Source: Fodinibacter sp963811825 | GTDB taxonomy: Bacteria; Actinomycetota; Actinomycetes; Actinomycetales; Dermatophilaceae | Direction of reading: 5' to 3' | Assembly: GCA_963811825.1 (NCBI GenBank) | Contig: CAWESS010000023.1 | Coordinates: 104,149 to 168,148 of the forward strand | Length of the DNA stretch: 64,000 nucleotides | Shown here: one piece after another, positions 61,260 through 64,000 of the stretch | Position numbering within the stretch: the first letter of the stretch is position 1 | How the letters are laid out: the number at the start of each line of letters is the position of its first letter | The notes under the pieces: model-generated | Told to the model about the DNA's origin: nothing | What the model saw: the letters and a program-made list of their open reading frames with translations, nothing else | Database searches by the model: none | Made by a program: the position numbers and the translations under genes

Positions 61260-63953
61260 GTGAGTCGAGTCGTCGTCGCCCGTCGTGTCCTTTTGGGACT
61301 CATCGCCGTCGTGGTCGTCGCCGCGGTCGTGGCCGGCGTGGTGGTGGTCTCGGCGGTGCGTGCCCCGCTGCCCAAGACCTCGGGCACTGCCGACCTTCCC
61401 GGGCTGGGCGCCGAGGTCTCGGTGCTGCGTGACGACAGCGGCATCCCGCACATCTACGGCGACAGCCTCACCGACCTGGCCCGGGCACAGGGCTACGTGC
61501 ACGCCCAGGAGCGCTTCTTCGAGATGGACCTGCGCCGGCACGTCACCGCGGGGCGGCTCGCCGAGCTCGTCGGGCCGGACGGGCTCGAGTCCGACAAGGT
61601 CATCCGCACCATGGGGTGGCGCCGGATCGCGGAGGAGGAGCTGCCCACGCTCAAGCCGCAGACGCGCCAGATGTTGCAGGCCTACGCCGAGGGCGTCAAC
61701 ACCTACCTGCGCGGCCGCAGCCCGGGCGATGTCGCGGTCGAGTACACCCTGCTCGGCCTGCGCCTGCCCGAGGCGGACATCGAGGAGTGGACGCCGGTCG
61801 ACAGCATCTCGTGGCTGAAGGCGATGGCCTGGGACCTGCGTGGCAACTACGAGGACGAGCTGTCCAGGGCTCGGCTCAGCGGGCGGCTCTCCCTGGCGCA
61901 GATCAACGAGATCTACCCCGCCTACGACTACGCGAGCCGACCCCCGGCGCTCACGGAGCAGGAGTGGTCACCCGAGCAACCCGACCGTCCCGCGAGCTCT
62001 GCGGTGCCGTCCGCGCTCACCACCGCCACGGCATCCGGCTCCGCTCCTGCCGCCGCGGCCGCACCCGCGGCCGCGGACGATCCCCGCTCGAGCGGCCCGC
62101 TCCTGTCCGCGTCGGCCCAGCAGGCGTACGCCGTGGTGCAGGGCGCCCTCGACGCCGTGCCACAGCTGCTCGGCCGGGGCGAGGGCATCGGCTCCAACGC
62201 GTGGGTGGTCTCCGGGTCGCGCACGACCACGGGCGAGCCGCTGCTCGCGAACGACCCCCACCTGGCCGTCGGCCAGCCGGGGGTGTGGATCCAGAACAGC
62301 CTGCACTGCCGCACGGTCTCGCCCGCCTGCCCGCTCGACGTCAGCGGCTTCTCGTTCTCGGGGGTGCCGGGCGTGATCATCGGCCACAACGCCGACATCG
62401 CGTGGGGCATGACCAACCTCAAGCCCGACGTCACCGACTTCTACCTCGAGCGGGTCGTCGGCGACACCTACCTGCGCGACGGCGGCTGGGAGCCGATCAC
62501 GACGCGCGAGGAGGTCATCAAGATCGCCGGCGGGGCCGACCAGCGGATCACCGTGCGCAGCACCATCCACGGCCCGGTGATGTCCGACGTCCTCGAGGGT
62601 GCCAACGATGCCGGCGGTCGTGCCCCCACCCAGCAGGAGGGCGACGAGAACGAGTCGTATGCCGTGTCCCTCGCCTGGACGGGGCTGATCCCCAGTCGCA
62701 CCGCGGACGCGATCCTCGACCTCAGCCTCGCGACGGACTTCGACGACTTCCGCGAGGCGGCCCGCGAGTTCGCGGTGCCGTCGCAGAACCTCGTCTACGC
62801 CGACGTCGAGGGCCACATCGGCTACCAGGCGCCCGGCCAGGTGCCGGTACGCCGGTCCGCGCTGCCCCGGTCGGTGCCGGGTTACTGGCCCGCGCCGGGA
62901 TGGGACTCGGCCTACGACTGGACGGGGTTCGTGCCGTTCGAGGACCTGCCGTGGTCGTTCGACCCGTCCGACGGGGTGATCGTCACCGCGAACCAGCCCG
63001 TGTCGCAGAGCGAGACGCCCTTCCTGACCACCGACTGGGACCGCGGGTGGCGCTCGACGCGGATCGGCGAGCGCCTGGGCGGGCTGGACCAGGTCTCCCC
63101 GGTCGAGATGGCGGCGATCCAGCTCGACGACCAGGACCCGTTCGCCAAGGTGCTCGTCCCGACGTTGCTCGGGGTGCCGCTGGAGGCCTCGGAGGGTGAC
63201 CCCGACGGCCAGGAGCTGCTCGACTTCACCCTCGAGGCCCGGGAGCTGCTGCGTGGCTGGGACTACACGACCCCGGCGGGCGACTCCGACGCCGCCGCGT
63301 CAGCCGCGTACTTCAACGCGGTCTGGCGCAACCTCGTCGAGCTGCTCTTCGACGACGAGCTCCCGGTGGGGTTGAAGGCCGACGGAGGTGCCCGCTGGCG
63401 CGCCGCCGTCCAGACGCTGCTCACCAACGCCGAGAGCGCCTGGTGGGACAACAAGCTCACCCCGAACATCACCGAGGGCAAGGACGAGATCCTGCGCCAG
63501 TCCCTCGTGCAGGCCCGGCTCGACCTGACCCGGGAGCTCGGCAAGGACCCCGGCCAGTGGCAGTGGGGCAAGCTGCACCGCCTGAACCTCGAGCACCCGG
63601 TGCTCGGGGGTGAGTCCTCCCCGGCGGCGGTCCGCTGGCTGGTCAACGAGGGCCCGTTCGACCTCCCGGGTGGTTCGGCGATCGTCAACGCCAACGCGTG
63701 GAACGCGAGCCTGGGCTACGAGGTGACCGCAGGTCCGTCCATGCGCATGGTCATCGACCTCGCGAACCTCGACGGCTCATCGTGGATCAACGCCACCGGC
63801 GTCAGCGGCCACCCCACCGACCAGCGCTACACCGACCAGGTCGACGACTGGGTCGCCGGCACGCAGCGACCGTGGCCGTTCTCCGAGGATGCCGTGCGCG
63901 CCCAGGACCCCGACGTGCTCACCCTGCCGCCGGAGGGCTCCGCCACGGGCTGA
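61260..63953 (+). CDS. Penicillin acylase family protein (Ntn hydrolase)
   Basis: The protein has 897 residues. It has an N-terminal membrane anchor or signal (GLIAVVVVAAVVAGVVVVSA) and an alpha chain opening with VSVLRDDSGIPHIYGDSLTD and ARAQGYVHAQERFFEMDLRR. An Ala/Pro-rich spacer follows at about 245-280, then the self-cleavage site GEGIGSNAWVVSGSRT, where Ser becomes the beta-chain nucleophile. The beta chain has NDPHLAVGQPGVW, VIIGHNADIAWGMTNLKPDV and ends near GTQRPWPFSEDAV. It cleaves amide bonds such as acyl-homoserine lactones, acylated amino acids or beta-lactam side chains; the true substrate is unknown. Extracytoplasmic by its signal. The start is GTG 61260. Confidence 0.92.
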   Translation: MSRVVVARRVLLGLIAVVVVAAVVAGVVVVSAVRAPLPKTSGTADLPGLGAEVSVLRDDSGIPHIYGDSLTDLARAQGYVHAQERFFEMDLRRHVTAGRLAELVGPDGLESDKVIRTMGWRRIAEEELPTLKPQTRQMLQAYAEGVNTYLRGRSPGDVAVEYTLLGLRLPEADIEEWTPVDSISWLKAMAWDLRGNYEDELSRARLSGRLSLAQINEIYPAYDYASRPPALTEQEWSPEQPDRPASSAVPSALTTATASGSAPAAAAAPAAADDPRSSGPLLSASAQQAYAVVQGALDAVPQLLGRGEGIGSNAWVVSGSRTTTGEPLLANDPHLAVGQPGVWIQNSLHCRTVSPACPLDVSGFSFSGVPGVIIGHNADIAWGMTNLKPDVTDFYLERVVGDTYLRDGGWEPITTREEVIKIAGGADQRITVRSTIHGPVMSDVLEGANDAGGRAPTQQEGDENESYAVSLAWTGLIPSRTADAILDLSLATDFDDFREAAREFAVPSQNLVYADVEGHIGYQAPGQVPVRRSALPRSVPGYWPAPGWDSAYDWTGFVPFEDLPWSFDPSDGVIVTANQPVSQSETPFLTTDWDRGWRSTRIGERLGGLDQVSPVEMAAIQLDDQDPFAKVLVPTLLGVPLEASEGDPDGQELLDFTLEARELLRGWDYTTPAGDSDAAASAAYFNAVWRNLVELLFDDELPVGLKADGGARWRAAVQTLLTNAESAWWDNKLTPNITEGKDEILRQSLVQARLDLTRELGKDPGQWQWGKLHRLNLEHPVLGGESSPAAVRWLVNEGPFDLPGGSAIVNANAWNASLGYEVTAGPSMRMVIDLANLDGSSWINATGVSGHPTDQRYTDQVDDWVAGTQRPWPFSEDAVRAQDPDVLTLPPEGSATG

Positions 63954-64000
63954 GCCCGAGTTCACCACACCCTCGGCCGTGAGGACCGCATCGACCGGCT

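Noticed and set aside
1..64000. CRISPR array
   Set aside because: No regularly spaced repeats or cas genes are visible.

Overview
The window is high-GC DNA (roughly 70 percent or more by eye) with GTG starts, strong GGAGG-type ribosome sites, tightly packed operons and actinobacterial signature families (ANTAR regulators, SpoIIE-type phosphatases, FmdB zinc ribbons, DUF4011 helicases). The best guess is an actinomycete of the Micrococcales, possibly Intrasporangiaceae-like. This rests on gene content and style, not on a marker gene.

Layout. 0-1.5 kb: a partial SigB/SigF-type sigma factor and a GAF-ANTAR regulator broken by a frameshift. 1.6-11.3 kb: an ordinary chromosomal block with a zinc alcohol/formaldehyde dehydrogenase, a histidine phosphatase overlapping an NAD(P)HX dehydratase, a GAF-GAF-PP2C phosphatase, a cation/proton antiporter, an AI-2E-type permease and a membrane phosphodiesterase. 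11.7-17.3 kb: a small membrane protein, then the long-chain olefin cluster oleA, oleBC (natural fusion), oleD. 17.3-48.4 kb: an accessory-looking region rich in regulators, small genes, duplications and broken genes. It holds a coiled-coil ANTAR protein, an RsbW-like ATPase, a RemA-like protein, a stressosome operon, two two-component systems facing each other, a GlgX debranching enzyme, a LacI-controlled fructose/levan locus (frcBCA-like transporter plus a frameshifted levanase), an IS110 relic, a duplicated SRPBCC gene and several decaying genes. 48.7-64 kb: core-like DNA again with a second alcohol dehydrogenase, a PrsW relic, an acyl-CoA ligase, tRNA-Arg(CCT), an MFS transporter (frameshifted), a DUF4011 helicase-nuclease, mscL, a CpaB/SAF protein, an FmdB protein, a K+/H+ antiporter and a penicillin acylase.

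The most unusual item is the operon at 21232-23935 (minus strand). Its first gene fuses an ECF-like sigma factor, an HxxxCxxC zinc-binding linker and a complete RsbT switch kinase in one 374-residue protein. RsbR, RsbS and a free-standing RsbU N-terminal domain follow with overlapping ends. In Bacillus the stressosome frees RsbT, which activates the phosphatase RsbU several steps before the sigma factor. Here the same release event could free the sigma factor itself. The pathway is inferred; the domain order is read directly.

The fructan locus is also coherent. A LacI regulator, a binding protein/permease/ATPase set and a secreted GH32 levanase share a 14-bp palindrome, TGACAACGTTGTCA, upstream of the transporter and the levanase, with a near copy over the regulator's own start. 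Several genes carry single-base frameshifts; from one sequence I cannot separate true pseudogenes from base-calling errors.
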